Source: Batkoa obscura
Taxonomy: Eukaryota; Entomophthoromycota; Entomophthoromycetes; Entomophthorales; Batkoaceae
Length of the DNA stretch: 63,477 nucleotides
Direction of reading: 5' to 3'
Assembly (NCBI GenBank): GCA_030770535.1
Contig: JASVEC010000093.1
Coordinates: forward strand, 1 to 63,477
Shown here: positions 24,510 to 36,424 of the stretch, piece by piece
How the letters are laid out: every line of letters begins with the position of its first letter
Position numbering within the stretch: the first letter of the stretch is position 1
Made by a program: the position numbers and the translations under genes
Notes under the pieces: model-generated
Database searches by the model: none
Told to the model about the DNA's origin: nothing
The model's input: only the letters and a program-made list of their open reading frames with translations

Positions 24510-25201
24510 TATTATTTTGTATAAGTTCATTCTAACTATGAAAATTTCCACTGCTCAAAAATCAATTATTAAATGCCTTTTAGTTCATATCAGTCGATTT
24601 TTTTATACCTTTAACTTTATTTTAATTAATACTTCTGATTTAAAGTTTAAAAAAGTAAAAGTACATTTATCTACAATTTAATTAAATTATAAACCAAGTT
24701 TTTAGGTTTCAATTTAGATCTGATAGTTAATTTAAAACTCATAGCCTTTATTTTTAGTTAACTCTCCAAAAACAGATAATGATTATAAGTAGTTAAATTA
24801 ATTTTTTCTTAATAAAATTATATTTTAAATTTTGGTTGCTTTATTTATAACTTAATTCTATTTTATAATAGCTTTTACTGTTATTCTTTTAAAAAATAAG
24901 TAACTAATAATTATTATACTATGTAATATAAAATAGTAAAAAAATTAAAATAATGAGTTATTTTTTAATGGGATTGGATTAAAGCAGTTTGAAAAGTGGT
25001 TTAAGGCTTTTGAATTATAAAAAGTTAAATAAAAAAACAAGTTTAATTATAGTAAATATTATCATTTATATAGGGATGTTCTTTTAGTTTTATTATTTTC
25101 AAGTCTCAAATAACATAGTGTTTAGCTTACTTAGATATAAATAATATAAGGATGTCTAAATTTCAGATTTTTAGATTTGTAAATCCTTAATCTATAATTA
25201 G

Positions 25202-25661
25202 TGCAAAATATCCCTTTGCTAGCTTTATGGTTGACTACAATATAACAATTACTTAGGCCGTTGTGTCCTCGAGTTTAGACACAATCAGTTCAAAGTCCCT
25301 TTGTCTTGATTTTCTGAGAAAATTACTGACTTCACGTCACAAAGAATATTATCTTCTCGATTCGATATCCATACTTGAAGTATAAAAAAGATTCTTTAAT
25401 ATAATAACTTGAGACCCTTTAACTGAATTATCCCTTGTATTGTACCTTTAATAAAGCTACTGAATCTTTCATATAGCATCTTATGTAAATTTTATATTAG
25501 TGTTGTCTATTCCATTTGTCTTACATAGTCTGTAACCCATTACATGCTATTCTTCATAATTCAAGTCTATATTAGTTACACAAACTAAAACCTTTCAACT
25601 TATGGGTAGTTAATCAAGTAAAAGATCTTTTGACTCCAACTACTAAGTACTAGGTTTCACA
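25202..25661 (-). mobile_element. Solo LTR, subfamily 2, minus orientation
   Basis: About 460 bases ending, on the minus strand, with the same terminal blocks as the LTRs at 30825 and 50697. It lies in the transposon copy that starts at 25148. No internal retrotransposon sequence is attached. It is nearly identical over most of its length to the LTR at 29306, so the two are close in age. Confidence 0.8.
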
Positions 25662-26310
25662 TTAGCTAAATTCAGAAAGCTCAAATCTAAATAAGAAAAT
25701 TTAACTTAAAGATTTACTTTTTATTAGAATAAAAACAAAATGCAACCTTTTGTAAGTAAATTTCAAAATAAAATTTTCAAAAACTTTAATATAATAGAGA
25801 AAAACACATTATATAAATATTGTAATTTATTTATATCGATTTTAACAACTATTTATAATAATCCAGAGTTTATAGAATCTTATAATAATAAACTTAACCA
25901 AGCAATGTATAAAATTAATGTTTTAAGGGAAACAGGGAATAAAAACCAATAAGTAGGATTATTATCAACTATAACTTCAGTACATTCTTTTGATAGATAT
26001 GAAAGTATTAAATTTAATAAAAAAATAATACACAGTAAATATTTTAACAATTTAGAAGATAAAGCAGTAGCTAAATTGATGTTTTTTAAATATATAGAAA
26101 GTAATTTAAAAAAATTAGCAAGGAAAACAAATTCATATAATACATGTGCCTAGTATACAGCTAGAAAAAAGTTGTTTGAAAATAAGATAAACACAGTAAA
26201 AAATAAAACAAAGATATAAAAATCTTCTGATAAAAAAAAGCTATATGAATTATATATTTTTTATATCAACACTTAAAAAAACATATTTGAAATTATCAAA
26301 AAAATTACAT

Positions 26311-26409
26311 GAGAGTGTTTTTTTTGACTTCATTATTTTTTCCATTTTTTAAGCACTATTTAAGCAGAAAATTTGTTCGTAGGATTCTTAAACACAAAAA
26401 TACATCCCC
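26311..26409 (-). mobile_element. GGGG-MITE copy 5, nested in copy I
   Basis: 99 bases. Flanks ACAT on the left and ATAT on the right differ by one base. Confidence 0.85.
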
Positions 26410-26453
26410 ATATAATTGTATTATATAATAATTTTAAAATTTAAATAAAATAT

Positions 26454-26547
26454 GGGGATGTATTTTTATTAAGAATTTTACTAATAATTTTCCACTCAAA
26501 TAGGCTTAAAAAACATGAAAAGTAATGAAGCCAAAAAAAGCATCCCT
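26454..26547 (+). mobile_element. GGGG-MITE copy 6, nested in copy I
   Basis: 94 bases. Flanks ATAT and GTAT differ by one base. Confidence 0.85.
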
Positions 26548-27140
26548 GTATGCTAATAATGTAATTGTAATATCAAAACGATTTGTTTATTCAATAGCAA
26601 ATCTGTAATATTAGTTATAGAGCAGTTAACAATAAATATCTTTCAATAAAGTTTTATAGGGAGATGTATTTACTTGTATATTACAACTTTGATCAATATG
26701 AGAGTATATAGGTTACATTAGTAAAAGGCTTGCTAACCTAGAAATTTCTATTAGTTTTAACGGAAATTCCGCTAATTTATAATATGGATTATAAAATTTT
26801 TAAAAATTAGACAAAAAAATGAAATCAGTTTGGACATCTCTACCTATATGCTTGTAGGATTTAAATCGAAGTTAAAATTTTAAATAGGTTTACTATATAA
26901 ACAAAAATGTTCTGAATGTTTGATCAATAAAAAAATTAATAATATTGTAACGCTGAAACAGTTTTTTGTAAAGCTTATTTAATTTATAGTATTAAATACT
27001 TTTTATAATATAAATTATAATATAAAGACTATATAAATTAGATCAAGTATTTATACATATTTGTGAATAAATGATATTTTATTGGAAATTTGTTGTCAAT
27101 AACTAAACTTCAAAATCAAGGATATTTAACGATTAAGGAA

Positions 27141-27611
27141 TTAATAATGCTTGCTGGTGCATTTTGGCTTTTGGGTAGTAGTACTATATACAGCGGAGCT
27201 AGTTTCAGTAGCTTTTTCAAGAATTTTTTCGCCATGACAAATTCTACTATAAGCTTGATGTTCACAAATGAGAGGGAATTCATAATGTTCAGAGCCACCA
27301 CGGTTAACATAAGTATCAATAACAATGGAGTCAGCTGAGCATTTTCTTACAATAGCATTGACCCATTTATCTTCAGAGTAAGCAAAATCGGATTGACAGC
27401 TAGATTGTTTAGTGTCAGTAGTACCTCCACAAGATAGCTCTACTTTTCTTCCGAAATAGTCAGAGGTACATTTACAGGTGAAAACGTATTGATCTTTACC
27501 ATCAGCACCTTTAACCCTTCCATCAACAACATCACATTTGTGGGACCAGTCTAAAGCTAAACCAGAGGAAACTAAAAAAGTAGCGATAACGGAAGTGATG
27601 AGTTTGTACAT
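27141..27611 (-). CDS. Small secreted 8-cysteine protein, paralogue 3, with C-terminal extension
   Basis: 156 residues, single exon. The signal peptide is MYKLITSVIATFLVSSGLAL. The mature part keeps the family pattern: W-x3-C at its start, FTCKCTSDYFGRKVELSC, then single cysteines ending with ICEHQAYSRICHG. It is clearly more distant from paralogues 1 and 2 than they are from each other. It adds a Ser/Thr-rich tail of about 25 residues with a ninth cysteine. Function unknown. Its box reads CTATATAA, 52 bases before the ATG. Confidence 0.8.
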   Translation of the reverse strand: MYKLITSVIATFLVSSGLALDWSHKCDVVDGRVKGADGKDQYVFTCKCTSDYFGRKVELSCGGTTDTKQSSCQSDFAYSEDKWVNAIVRKCSADSIVIDTYVNRGGSEHYEFPLICEHQAYSRICHGEKILEKATETSSAVYSTTTQKPKCTSKHY

Positions 27612-27662
27612 TTTAAATTATTTAATATAATTTTTTACTCAGGTTGATCCTGAACTGGTTGT

Positions 27663-27670
27663 TTATATAG
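27663..27670 (-). promoter_or_regulatory. TATA-type box of secreted paralogue 3
   Basis: Coding-strand CTATATAA, one base different from the others, 52 bases before the ATG. Confidence 0.5.
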
Positions 27671-28489
27671 TAGTTGCTTTTAAATGAAAAATAAGTTCGT
27701 TATAATGGTTTGTAATAAATTCTCGAAAATAAATCATTTAACTAGAGGAGTAATTAATTTATTTTTAGCATAATTAGTATTAGATTATTATGCAAGAATA
27801 AAAGCTAATTAAAATTTCTAACAGTATTAAAATACTATTTTTAATTCCTTTTTATGCACAACTTTTAAAGCGCTTAAATAATTAGTTTAGTGGTTAAATT
27901 TGTTTGTAACTCCAAAGCATACATTTTAGGAAAATGCTACAAGTTTTACTTTTAAATTGAAATCCAATTAATAGACCTTGGTGCTCCATTTAATTTATAT
28001 CGTTTTTATATTTTATAGTGATTATTTAATAAATAGTCAAACTATTAATAACTTTATTAGATGAGTTGATTTATAGCTATTGCAGCTTTTTTGCAACTTA
28101 ATCAACTGCTCACTTAAGAGAAAAGATTATGCCATATCCAATTAAATGTAAGGTCAGATCATAAAAAAATCAATTTAATAGTTTACTTATAGAAAGGGCT
28201 AGCCTAAAAACAACGTATTCTTGAAATAAAAACCTTACTAAAAAGTAGAAATCTTTTATTTTGCATTTGATTTTTTTAAATTCACTGGAAAAGAGGTTAT
28301 CAAAGTATTAAATTTAAACTGAGAGCAGGGGGTAATTTTAGCAAAAGCACAGCTGTAAAGCAGAAAAAACTATCAACAAGCTACTTTGTATAATTTTTTA
28401 ATATTGTTTGTAAATACAATAAAAAGAAGTAAAAATAGCAATATAATATTCAAATAACTGGAAAAAACATAAAAAATAGATTAAATATT

Positions 28490-28585
28490 GGTGATGTTTT
28501 TTTGGCTTTATTATTTTTTCTATCTTAAGCGCTATTTCAGTGGAAAATTTACTAGTAAAATTCTTAAATATAAAAATACATCCCC
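28490..28585 (-). mobile_element. GGGG-MITE copy 7
   Basis: 96 bases, left tip GGTGATG, right tip ACATCCCC. Confidence 0.85.
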
Positions 28586-28901
28586 ATTATTAAACTCAAT
28601 AAATTCAAATAGCTTGTCTTAAAATAAAATCACAACTTTTTAATAAGTTGAAAAATGTTTTTGCTTTAACTTTAATTTTATCATTAAATACAAACATGAC
28701 AATTGCTTATTTATAAGCATTTTATCAAACTTGATTATAATATATCTGATTCTATTTATCTTTCTACTGTGAAACTATTGTTTTCTTTATTTGATTTTTA
28801 CTTATCTATTTTATGGCAATTTTTTCATTCGTAAAATTTATTCTCAATTAATTAATCTATTTAACTTTTTATACATTTCATGTTAAAGTAAAACACTATT
28901 T

Positions 28902-29001
28902 GGGGCTGTTTTTTTTTGGCTTCATTACTTTTTCTACCTTTTAAACACTATTTGAGTGGAAAATTTGTTAGTAAAATTCTTAAACATGAAAATATATCCC
29001 C
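28902..29001 (-). mobile_element. GGGG-MITE copy 8
   Basis: 100 bases flanked by ATTT on both sides, so the target need not be ATAT. Confidence 0.9.
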
Positions 29002-29305
29002 ATTTGTTTGAAATAAAGTTTATAAAATAAAAAACTAAAACAAAATAATTAAAACTTCAAAAATTAAGTTCCTTGCACAAATATATTTATAATACAAAAA
29101 TTTAAATTAATAATAGTGTATTAAGTTTAAATATGTATCTTTTCTTTAAAATAGTTAATTTAAAAATAACCATTAAAAACTTTTTGACTATAATTTATCT
29201 TTATATTGATACTGCTTAACTCAAACTTTTATTTTTATTTTTTTATTAATTTTTTTATTTGATGAAACAGGTTTTTTTTAGCAAATTTAAAAACAGGTTA
29301 CTTTT

Positions 29306-29767
29306 TGCGAAATACCGCTTTGTCAGCTTTATGATTGACTACAATATAACAATTACTTAGGCCGTTGTGTCCTCGAGTTTAGACACAATCAGTTCAAAGT
29401 CCCTTTGTCTTGATTTTCTGAGAAAATTACTGACTTCACGTCACAAAGAATATTATCTTCTCGATTCGATATCCATACTTGAAGTATAAAAAAGATTCTT
29501 TAATATAATAACTTGAGACCCTTTAACTGAATTATCCCTTGTATTGTACCTTTAATAAAGCTACTGAATCTTTCATATAGCATCTTATGTAAATTTTATA
29601 TTAGTGTTGTCTATTCCATTTGTCTTACATAGTCTGTAACCCATTACATGCTATTCTTCATAATTCAAGTCTATGTTAGTTACACAAACTAAAACCTTTC
29701 AACTTAAGACTAATTAATCAAGCAAGAACTGGCTTTGAGACTCCAACCACTGAGAGTACCAAATTAT
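29306..29767 (-). mobile_element. Solo LTR, subfamily 2, minus orientation
   Basis: Nearly identical to the LTR at 25202-25661 from the GTTGTGTCCTCGAG block through to the outer end, where the two drift apart over the last 60 bases or so. No internal part attached. Confidence 0.8.
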
Positions 29768-29856
29768 ATATCTTCTTAATAACAAAGTGCTAATAATAAA
29801 TAGTAAAAAAAACTAATTTTAACAACCAAAATTGATTTATAAATAAAAAATAATAT

Positions 29857-29955
29857 GAGGGTGTATTTTTTTGTTTAAGAATTTTACTAACAGTCTTTCC
29901 ACTCAAATAGTCCTTAAGAAATCGAAAAGTAATGAAACCAAAAAAAAACATCCCC
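29857..29955 (+). mobile_element. GGGG-MITE copy 9
   Basis: 99 bases flanked by ATAT on both sides. Confidence 0.9.
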
Positions 29956-30632
29956 ATATATAATAGCAAATAAGTAATTTATGTTGATAAAAAATTACAC
30001 AGCTAAAATTAAAATAAGTTTATTAAATTAAGCATAACGAAATTTAAAAAAAGAAATAGCATGGTAGAAGGTTTATTTTATAGCTTATATTAAAATGCTA
30101 TACATAAAAAAGATGCTATCAGTTATAGTTTTAATATAGTTATTAAATATGCATATTAAAATATAAAAACAATATTTTTTGTAACCAAGTAAAAAATTTT
30201 ATAGAAATCTAAATATAGAATTTTAATTTAGTCATGTATAAATTTATAAACAGATCTGATTTTAATAGCGAAACCACTTAGGTTGTGTTAAGTTTGTCAT
30301 ATAAATCATAGCTAATTGTTAATTTAAAAAACAATGTTTCATGATATGACTAATAAAAATATATATTTATTAATTGAAAAAAATAAAATTTATATAATTA
30401 ATTTAAATTAAAGCTCTAAATATAATTACATAATAATATAAAGTTAAATTTTGTGCTTTTATGTTTTCTTATAATTTCAAGCTAACGAATATATCAATAT
30501 AAAACAGACAAAACAATACTTGAACTTTGATTTTTAATTTCTATAAAAAATTTTAATAAAATTGAAATTTAAATACTATTAAATTAAATAAGCATTACTA
30601 TAACAGTTAAATATTGTCAATTTAATATATAT

Positions 30633-30730
30633 GGGGATGTATTTTTGTATTTAAGAATTTTACTGACAATTTTTCCACGTAAATAGCGCTTAAAAAATGG
30701 AAAAATAATGAAACTAAAAAAAACAGCCCC
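30633..30730 (+). mobile_element. GGGG-MITE copy 10
   Basis: 98 bases flanked by ATAT on both sides. Confidence 0.9.
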
Positions 30731-30824
30731 ATATGTTATAATTTTTGATATTACAATATTAATTCAGTAATCCAAATTTAAATATAAACAAAATTAAATA
30801 AAATATATGATAATTTTGTAAAGT

Positions 30825-31288
30825 TGTGAAATCTGGTACTCAGGGTTTGGAGTCAAGAACAGCTATTGCTAGGTTGACTACACTATAAGTCGAAAGGTCT
30901 TAGTTTATGTGACTAAGATAGACTTGGATTATGAGGAATAGCACGTAATAGGTTACAAGCTATGTAAGACAGATAGAATAGACAATACTAATGTAAAATC
31001 TATGTAAAATACTATTAAGAAAACTTAGTGGCTTTATTAAATGTTCGAGATATCAAGGAATAATTCAGTTAAAAAGCCTCGGACTATTATACTCTGTAAA
31101 CTCTTTTATACTCTGAAAAGTATAAATATCAAAATGAGAAGATAATATTCTTTTGGATGGAGCTAGAAATTCTCATAACAAATCAAAATAACAACATGGG
31201 ATTGATTTCCTCTGAACTCGAGAACACAACAGCTTAGGCGATTGTTATGGTATAATTAACCATGGGACTGACAAAGCGATATTTCACA
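30825..31288 (+). mobile_element. Solo LTR, subfamily 1, plus orientation
   Basis: 464 bases, beginning TGTGAAATC and ending GATATTTCACA, so the ends form the short inverted repeat usual for LTRs. AAGT lies on both sides (4- to 5-base target duplication). Almost identical to the LTR at 50697-51151, indicating recent movement. No coding part attached, so the superfamily cannot be told. Confidence 0.85.
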
Positions 31289-31352
31289 AAGTCGGGATAA
31301 TTAATTATAATTAATTAAGCTATAATTTAATAACATAAGTATAATAATATAT

Positions 31353-31444
31353 GAGGATGTTTTTTTTGGTTTCACTACTTTTAAATGCTATTTGAGTGGA
31401 AAGATTGTTAGGGAAATTCTTGAAAAAAACTAATATTGATCTTC
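31353..31444 (-). mobile_element. GGGG-MITE copy 11
   Basis: 92 bases, diverged right half, ATAT on both sides. Confidence 0.8.
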
Positions 31445-31456
31445 ATATTACCATAT

Positions 31457-31554
31457 GGGGATGTTTTTTTTGGCCTCATTACTTTTTCTATTTTTTAAGC
31501 ACTATTTGAGCGGAAAATTTGTTAGTAAAATTCTTAAACACAAAAATACAGCCG
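31457..31554 (-). mobile_element. GGGG-MITE copy 12
   Basis: 98 bases, ATAT on both sides, only 12 bases from copy 11. Confidence 0.9.
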
Positions 31555-31701
31555 CATATTTTAATATACTAAACTATTCTCAAAATCATTTATTTAAGCT
31601 TAGTGTTGGTTTTTAACTTTAGATTTTTTTTAATAATAAATAATAAATAATAAATAATAGATAACATTATAAATTGAAATCTTTATATTATTATATCAAT
31701 T

Positions 31702-31782
31702 GTTGAAGTTTTTTTTGGTCTCATGACTTTTTCTATCTTTTGAGTGGAAAAAATATTAGTGAGATTCTTAAACCTAAAAAAC
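31702..31782 (-). mobile_element. GGGG-MITE copy 13, degenerate
   Basis: About 80 bases with a deleted centre. It abuts copy 14. Confidence 0.65.
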
Positions 31783-31786
31783 ACAT

Positions 31787-31884
31787 GGGGATGTATTTTT
31801 GTGTCTAAGAATTTTACTAACAAATTTTCCGCTTAAATAGTGCTTAAAAAATGGAAAAATAATGAAGTAAAAAAAAACACTCCC
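31787..31884 (+). mobile_element. GGGG-MITE copy 14
   Basis: 98 bases flanked by ACAT on both sides. Confidence 0.9.
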
Positions 31885-32017
31885 ACATACTCTATTTTTT
31901 TTCAAAATAAAACTATTTGCAATACTAAATCTGTATTAAATGATTAACCTTGTATTTATTTAAATAATAAGAAATACTATAAAACTTTCTAGTAACTATG
32001 CCTTGATAAGCACAAAT

Positions 32018-32112
32018 GGGGATGTATTTTTTGTTTGAGGATTTGACTAACAACCTTTCCACTTAATAACGTTTAAAAAATGGGAAAAGTGATGAAAACA
32101 AAAAACATCTCT
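32018..32112 (+). mobile_element. GGGG-MITE copy 15
   Basis: 95 bases with weakened right tip ACATCTCT. Confidence 0.8.
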
Positions 32113-32483
32113 AATGTTATGTTAGCTAATAGATAGGTAGTTAATTACTCTTGTAGTGCTATTTATAAGGCATCAGAATAGTGAAAAAGTACTGCTTTTT
32201 GACTACAATAATATCAAGTATTAAAAAGGCTTAGCCATTAACATTTAAAAATCTAAAATTATTTTACAAAAAAAATGAAAGTTAATAAAACTAAATACAT
32301 AAAATTCAATAAAGATGTGAAATTAATATTAATAAAAATGTTATTAAATATTAAAGTTTTTTTATTGATGTTTTACAAACTTGTACAAATTAAATTGTTT
32401 ATTTATTATGTGATTTTTTACTATAAGTCTATTAAACTGTGATGCTTCAAAGTTCATAATTTAATTCAGTATTATCACAATTT

Positions 32484-32582
32484 GAGGTTGTTTTTTTTGG
32501 CTTCATTACTTTTTCCATTTTTTAAGCACTATTTGGGGAAGAAAATTTGTTAGTAAATTCTCAAACACGGGAATATATCCCC
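32484..32582 (-). mobile_element. GGGG-MITE copy 16
   Basis: 99 bases. Flanks ATTT and GTTT differ by one base. It ends 51 bases before the tRNA gene. Confidence 0.85.
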
Positions 32583-32633
32583 GTTTATTTAGAATTAAAT
32601 ATATAGAATATTAATTAAATCAAAGTAATAGAT

Positions 32634-32705
32634 GGCTTAGTGGTCTAGTGGTATGATTCTCGCTTTGGGTGCGAGAGGCCCTGGGTTCAATTCCCAGCTG
32701 AGCCC
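32634..32705 (+). tRNA. tRNA-Pro (anticodon TGG)
   Basis: The acceptor arms GGCTTAG and CTGAGCC pair (one G-T). The anticodon stem CTCGC/GCGAG encloses TTTGGGT, giving anticodon TGG. The T arm is CTGGG-TTCAATT-CCCAG. The A box (GTGGTCTAGTGG) and B box (GGTTCAATTCC) are present, and a T run follows about 10 bases downstream. No intron. It is a whole cloverleaf squeezed between GGGG-MITE copy 16 and transposon copy D. Confidence 0.95.
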
Positions 32706-32776
32706 TGATATATTTACTTTTATAAACAGTTATAGCAAAACTTGTATCATGAAAATATCCAATTTTTTTAATATAT

Positions 32777-34269
32777 GGGGTTGTCTGAATTAGTTTCATT
32801 ATTTTATCCAATTTTTGAATTTTATATTTTAAAACTTCGCTCAAAATTCTATAAAATCATATCTTTTATTAAAAAAAGTATCCAGACAGAGTTCTAAATC
32901 ATTCTATTATAGCTCATACTGTAAGTTAGTTGAATTTCTACTAGATCTTAAATACACACATTCTTATGAAACTTTATTGAGAAATATTTATTATCAACTA
33001 CTTTATAGCCAACATTGTATATTTATTATCAAATAAGTAAACTATTTTAATGTTATAATTACATTATTAATATATTGCCAAGTTAATGAATAGCTGGATG
33101 GGAGGGAGTGATTAGCCCCAAAACTATAGTTAACCACCTCTATATAGTACAAGTAATAGTAGTTTTTACATATTACAATTACTTGTTCTTTGAGTATTTA
33201 CTAACTTAGCTGTTAATAACTTAAGTAATCTTGACATTTAACAATCTATTTCTATCATTCAACAAACTACTTACTTGCTTAGTAAATATCGAAATTTTCA
33301 AATTCTCTGTTATCTTTGTAAGGTAAGCTGGGATCGATCTTTTAATTTTTCTATTTTCTATAGACTCTATAACTCTAATTGGAACTATATCGCTTTTTTT
33401 TGATGTATCAGATACTGGATAACAATGTAGTTTATTGTTATGCTTAATAAAGTGTAAATACTTTTTAATGTCCTTATATTTCTATTATTTTTTTTTGTAT
33501 TTTTGGTAATAGGTTGTAATGTTGATATTTTATTACAATTATTACTTATTTTTGAATAATCATATTGATTTCTATTTATATTAAATCCAAAACTCTTACA
33601 TTCATCAAAAGAATATGGGGATGCCTTTTTGGCTTCATTACCTTTTCCATCTTTTAAGTGCTATTTGAGTAGAAAGATTGTTAGGAAAATTCTTAAACAC
33701 AAAAATATATCCACGTATACTGAAGCTATAGTTGATAATAGCGCCTACTTGCTGATTTTTATTTCCTGTTTCTCTTAAAGCACTAATTTTATACATTGGT
33801 TGATAAGTCTATTATTATGGATAGTAAACTTTGATGATGTATCTTTTCTTTTTTTGTTTTATTGTAAGATTCCATAAACCCTGGGCTGGTATAAGTAGCT
33901 CTTAAAATTGATGTAAATGAATTAAAATGTTTATATTGTGTACTCCTCCCTATTGTATTGAACTTTTGAAAAATTCGATTTCGAAGTTTAGTTATGAAAG
34001 TTTGCATTTTATTTTTATTTCAACAAAAAATAAAGTCAAATAAGTGTATTTGTATATTATATATCTATTAAATATCTAACAGAAATAATATGAAATATAT
34101 AAATTAGAAAAATCAGCTATTTAAGAAAAGGAAATAACTAAAATAAGTTTTAAATAAAGATATTTAACTTTAGGCTTTTTAGATTTAACCATCACATTAA
34201 AGACAAATTTTAAATTTTAAAATTTGGATTGACTTCTAAGTAAACTCTGAAACTAATCCGGACAACCCC
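32777..34269 (-). mobile_element. Transposon copy D, internally deleted
   Basis: Runs from GGGGTTGTCTGAATTAG to GACAACCCC with ATAT on both sides. It keeps the transposase N-terminal piece (33789-34007) and C-terminal piece but lacks the catalytic middle, with the same deletion junction as copies C, E and G (about 33475-33500). A GGGG-MITE sits inside at 33617-33714. With copy E it forms a large inverted repeat. Confidence 0.88.
33617..33714 (-). mobile_element. GGGG-MITE copy 17, nested in copy D
   Basis: 98 bases. Comparison with copy A shows the uninterrupted site (AAAGAATATACTGAAG) and confirms a short target duplication here. Confidence 0.9.
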
Positions 34270-34273
34270 ATAT

Positions 34274-35577
34274 ATAAATTTTCTGCTACATAAAAGCTGC
34301 ATAGGAGGGAGTGGTTAGTTTTAAAACTATATAACTACCCTTATGTAATACGAATAATATGATAATAGTTTTTAATTTTAATTTTAATGCTTTATAAGGT
34401 TATTTTCTATAATATTTTTTGTTGGAATAGAAATAAAAATAAAATGCAAACTTTCATAACTAAACTTCGAAATGGAATTTTTGAAAACTTCAATACAATA
34501 GGGAGGAGTACACAATATAAACATTTTAATTCATTTACATCAATTTTAAGAGCTACTTATACCAGCCCAGGGTTTATGGAATCTTACAATAAAACAAAAA
34601 AAGAAAAGATACATCATCAAAGTTTACTATTAATATAATAAACTTAATCAACCAATGTATAAAATCAGTGCTTTTAAGGGAAACAGAAAATAATAATCAA
34701 CAAGTGGCGTTATTATTAACTATAGCTTCAGTATATCATTTTGATGAATGTAAGAGTTTTGGATTTAATATAAATAGAAATCAATATGATTATTCAAAAA
34801 TAAGTAATAATAGTAATAAAATATCAACATTACAACCTATTACCAAAAATACAAAAAAAAATAATAGAAATATAAGGACATTAAAAAGTATTTACACTTT
34901 ATTAAGCATAACAATAAACTACATTGTTATCCAGTATCTGATACATCAAAAAAAAGCGATATAGTTCCAATTAGAGTTATAGAGTCTATAGAAAATAGAA
35001 AAATTAAAAGATCGATCCCAGCTTACCTTACAAAGATAACAGAGAATTTGAAAATTTCGATATTTACTAAGCAAGTAAGTAGTTTGTTGAATGATAGAAA
35101 TAGATTGTTAAATGTCAAGATTACTTAAGTTATTAACAGCTAAGTTAGTAAATACTCAAAGAACAAGTAATTGTAATATGTAAAAACTACTATTACTTGT
35201 ACTATATAGAGGTGGTTAACTATAGTTTTGGGGCTAATCACTCCCTCCCATCCAGCTATTCATTAACTTGGCAATATATTAATAATGTAATTATAACATT
35301 AAAATAGTTTACTTATTTGATAATAAATATACAATGTTGGCTATAAAGCAGTTGATAATAAATATTTCTCAATAAAGTTTCATAAGAATGTGTGTATTTA
35401 AGATCTAGTAGAAATTCAACTAACTTACAGTATGAGCTATAATAGAATGATTTAGAACTCTGTCTGGATACTTTTTTTAATAAAAGATATGATTTTATAG
35501 AATTTTAAGCGAAGTTTTAAAATATAAAATTCAAAAATTGGATAAAATAATGAAACTAATTCAGAGACAAAACCCCC
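34274..35577 (+). mobile_element. Transposon copy E, internally deleted, inverted against copy D
   Basis: Opposite orientation to D. The first 130 bases (to about 34410) hold a remnant of the opposite family end instead of the proper 5' tip. From about 34418 onward the sequence mirrors copy D: N-terminal piece at 34444-34620, the shared deletion junction near 34860, the C-terminal piece, and the end ...ACAAAACCCCC at 35577 followed by ATAT. It and D share unusual changes (MESYNKTKKEKIHHQS) absent from the other copies. Confidence 0.85.
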
Positions 35578-35581
35578 ATAT

Positions 35582-35681
35582 GACGTATATTTTTTTAAGA
35601 ATTTTACTAAATAATCTTTCCGCTCAAATAGAGGTGAGTGCTTAAAAGATAGAAAAAGTGATGAAACCAAAAAACACCCTC
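35582..35681 (+). mobile_element. GGGG-MITE copy 18
   Basis: About 100 bases with an extra insertion in the centre. It directly abuts the end of copy E. Confidence 0.75.
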
Positions 35682-36326
35682 AAAATATATTGATTGGGGG
35701 ACACTTACAAATTTAAAATAACAAAAGTTGGATCAATTTTTAACTAAATTCTGAAACCAGTTTGGACATCGTAGATCCTAAAAACTGAAAATGTAAAAGT
35801 AGTTTTTTCTAAGTAACAAACCTATTTTTTAAATATAGCCAAAAAAAATGTAGTTTTTCAATGCCTTTATTTTGCAGTGGGTGGTAGCGGTTTGAATATT
35901 AAATTTTTTAAAAAATTGGTAGGATGATAGGATCTTAAAAACTATTTGTTTTGCTTTTTTATTAACTAAATTAAAGCTTATAAGTTATGATTGATTTTAT
36001 TTGAAAAACTTGTTGTTTTCTCTTAAACTCATATTAAGGATAAAAAAATATACATTAATAACACAGTATATGGTTAAATATATTTTATCCTATAGTATAA
36101 ATTTATATAAATTTATATTGTTTAGAGTCAAGAATATATATGCTTAAGAAGTTTTAAATCAATATTACCAAACTGTGTTGTAAAATATTAAACAATTTGA
36201 GGTTGATCAACTAAAATTAAAAAGTAAAGTGATGCCTGATCTAATATGGCAATAATTAAAATTATCATACTTTAAAAATGATTACTTTGACAAGACTAAA
36301 TTGTATATAGAAAATTGACAAAATTT

Positions 36327-36424
36327 GGGGATGTTTTTTTTGGCTTCATTACTTTTTATTCTTTAAAGCCGCTATTTGAGCGAGAAAACTGTTAGTAAAA
36401 TTGTTGAAAAAAATATATTCCCCC
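36327..36424 (-). mobile_element. GGGG-MITE copy 19
   Basis: 98 bases, with clean GGGGATG and CCCC tips. Confidence 0.9.

Larger units (their letters stand above)
22305..25147. other. 2.8-kb stretch without a gene
   Basis: Contains a perfect 16-base-stem hairpin (23588-23627), one GGGG-MITE (24244-24340) and an ATT microsatellite (about 24450-24507). No coding region seen. Confidence 0.5.
25148..26841 (+). mobile_element. Old copy I of the GGGG transposon, decayed and nested into
   Basis: The left tip AAGGATGTCTAAATTTCAGA and the right tip near 26825 (CAGTTTGGACATCTC) are degenerate versions of the family ends. A transposase start is visible at 25740 (MQPFVSKFQNKIFKNFN) but the frame is soon lost, and the sequence thereafter follows the copy A protein only in broken pieces. 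One solo LTR and two GGGG-MITEs have inserted into it, which marks it as one of the oldest copies. Confidence 0.8.
27671..32633. other. 5-kb repeat-rich stretch without a gene
   Basis: Eleven GGGG-MITE copies and two solo LTRs lie in AT-rich DNA. No host gene seen until the tRNA at 32634. Confidence 0.6.

Noticed and set aside
32620-32844. 74-codon minus-strand frame over the tRNA
   Set aside because: Antisense to a complete tRNA-Pro and running into transposon D.
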